A stretch of DNA of 64,000 nucleotides from JAOAFZ01 sp964407325 (GTDB taxonomy: Bacteria; Patescibacteriota; Microgenomatia; UBA1406; GWC2-37-13): assembly GCA_964407325.1 (NCBI GenBank), contig CAYOVA010000004.1:1-64000 (forward strand), given 5' to 3'. A program made the position numbers and the translations under genes. Shown in pieces: positions 63,442-64,000 of this stretch (position 1 is the first letter of the stretch; each line of letters opens with the position of its first letter). The notes below the pieces were generated by a model. It was not told the origin of the DNA. It made no database searches and saw only the letters and a list, made by a program, of their open reading frames with translations.

Positions 63442-64000
63442 TCACGGCTTGTAGTCCCACGGTTTTTTTATTCCTATCTCCATTGAAGACTCTGATTTTT
63501 TATCTTTTGTGTTTTCCGCTTCAACTGTAATTTTGTATGCTCCATCAGAAAGATTAATGGTTTCGTCAAGCTCGCGCACATTCCCATCCCAGCTTTTCTT
63601 TTCTTCACCGTTTACCTTAAGGCGTACTTTTTTGATATCCGGACCTCCTACCATTTTTGCCTTTATCTTTAAATCGTTTGAATCGTATGTTTGGCGATTC
63701 TTTGGTTCGCTTATAACTACAACTAAGTCATCCGGATTTGCAGCGGAGGTTTCTTTGGGGATTTTGTATTTATCATCGGTTTGTTTTTCTGCCCATTTAT
63801 CAATACCTTCCTGCCAGCGGTTTTTCCCGTCGGGGGAAACCGGATCAGTTTCTGTAATTACGTACATGTCTTTTTCTTCACCCTGGCCTGAACGCTGCTG
63901 GACTTCGTTTGCCAATTTTCCGTCGATAATGCGGACTTTTTTGTAAAACGAAGACACTTCATCCGGTTCAGTGCCTTTAATAAAGTACTCGCTTCGTTCA
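63442..64000 (-). CDS. Penicillin-binding protein (PBP1A-like), C-terminal part
   Basis: Incomplete; it continues past the window. The frame runs from 64000 with EYFIKGTEPDEVSSFYKK, the typical end of the transpeptidase domain of class A PBPs, then an Ig-like tail (VVISEPKNRQTYDSNDLKIKAKMVGG) ending in KKPWDYKP. It would build and crosslink peptidoglycan outside the membrane. The catalytic residues are outside the window. Confidence 0.72.
   Translation of the reverse strand, partial: ERSEYFIKGTEPDEVSSFYKKVRIIDGKLANEVQQRSGQGEEKDMYVITETDPVSPDGKNRWQEGIDKWAEKQTDDKYKIPKETSAANPDDLVVVISEPKNRQTYDSNDLKIKAKMVGGPDIKKVRLKVNGEEKKSWDGNVRELDETINLSDGAYKITVEAENTKDKKSESSMEIGIKKPWDYKP

Overview
The window looks like chromosomal DNA from a small-genome bacterium of the Candidate Phyla Radiation (Patescibacteria), most likely the Microgenomates side. 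This is inferred from gene content, not from a phylogeny. Supporting signs are a 23S rRNA gene carrying a group I intron with a homing endonuclease gene, a trigger factor without its PPIase domain, ThrRS and PheRS beta chains without their N-terminal accessory domains, long Thr/Pro linkers in secreted proteins, very short intergenic spaces and TGA used as a normal stop. Most transcription-unit starts share one layout: a TATAAT-like -10 box 5 to 9 nt before the start codon and no Shine-Dalgarno (SD) sequence, as expected for leaderless mRNAs.

Layout. 1-4070: rRNA spacer and 23S gene, interrupted at the E. coli L2593 position by a group I intron with an I-CreI-type LAGLIDADG gene that has its own leaderless promoter. 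4160-22560: RuvC, PfkB-type sugar kinase, DNA polymerase III delta, sugar nucleotidyltransferase, phosphohexomutase, GH18-like protein, FecR-like protein, GreA, an orphan histidine kinase, HflX, a GT-C-type membrane protein and hypotheticals. 22566-36066: four tRNA genes (Lys, Arg, Asp, Val) mixed with a large secreted SGNH hydrolase, two lysozyme-like proteins, trigger factor, an MtaB-like methylthiotransferase, a RecD-like helicase and two GC-rich SD-led orphan genes. 36075-38580: a flavin module (RnfD/NqrB-like membrane protein, FMN-binding protein, ApbE). 38584-43739: a threonine operon (aspartokinase, homoserine dehydrogenase, aspartate-semialdehyde dehydrogenase, a P-loop kinase, threonine synthase). 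43757-53067: GT-C protein, TrpRS, a third SD-led orphan, ThrRS, IF3, a secreted GH5-like enzyme with a CBM60-like module, L35 and L20. 53114-57505: an M28-like peptidase and two paralogous proteins of unknown function; the second is broken by a 100-N assembly gap. 57577-64000: PheRS alpha and beta, DUF3467-like, HAD phosphatase, class III adenylate cyclase and the C-terminus of a penicillin-binding protein.

The most notable finding is a set of four transcription attenuators of the E. coli thr/trp type, each with a leader peptide, a 1:2 hairpin, a 2:3 antiterminator and a 3:4 terminator with a U tract. One precedes the threonine operon (leader with Ile and Thr codons) and one precedes thrS (six consecutive Thr codons). 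The other two precede the unknown paralogues, one leader being Ser-rich and the other Ile/Leu/Val-rich. The aspartokinase lacks ACT domains, so attenuation may be the main control of threonine synthesis. The P-loop kinase between asd and thrC fills the place of homoserine kinase and may be a non-homologous replacement. The two attenuator-controlled paralogues are the best candidates for an undescribed system.
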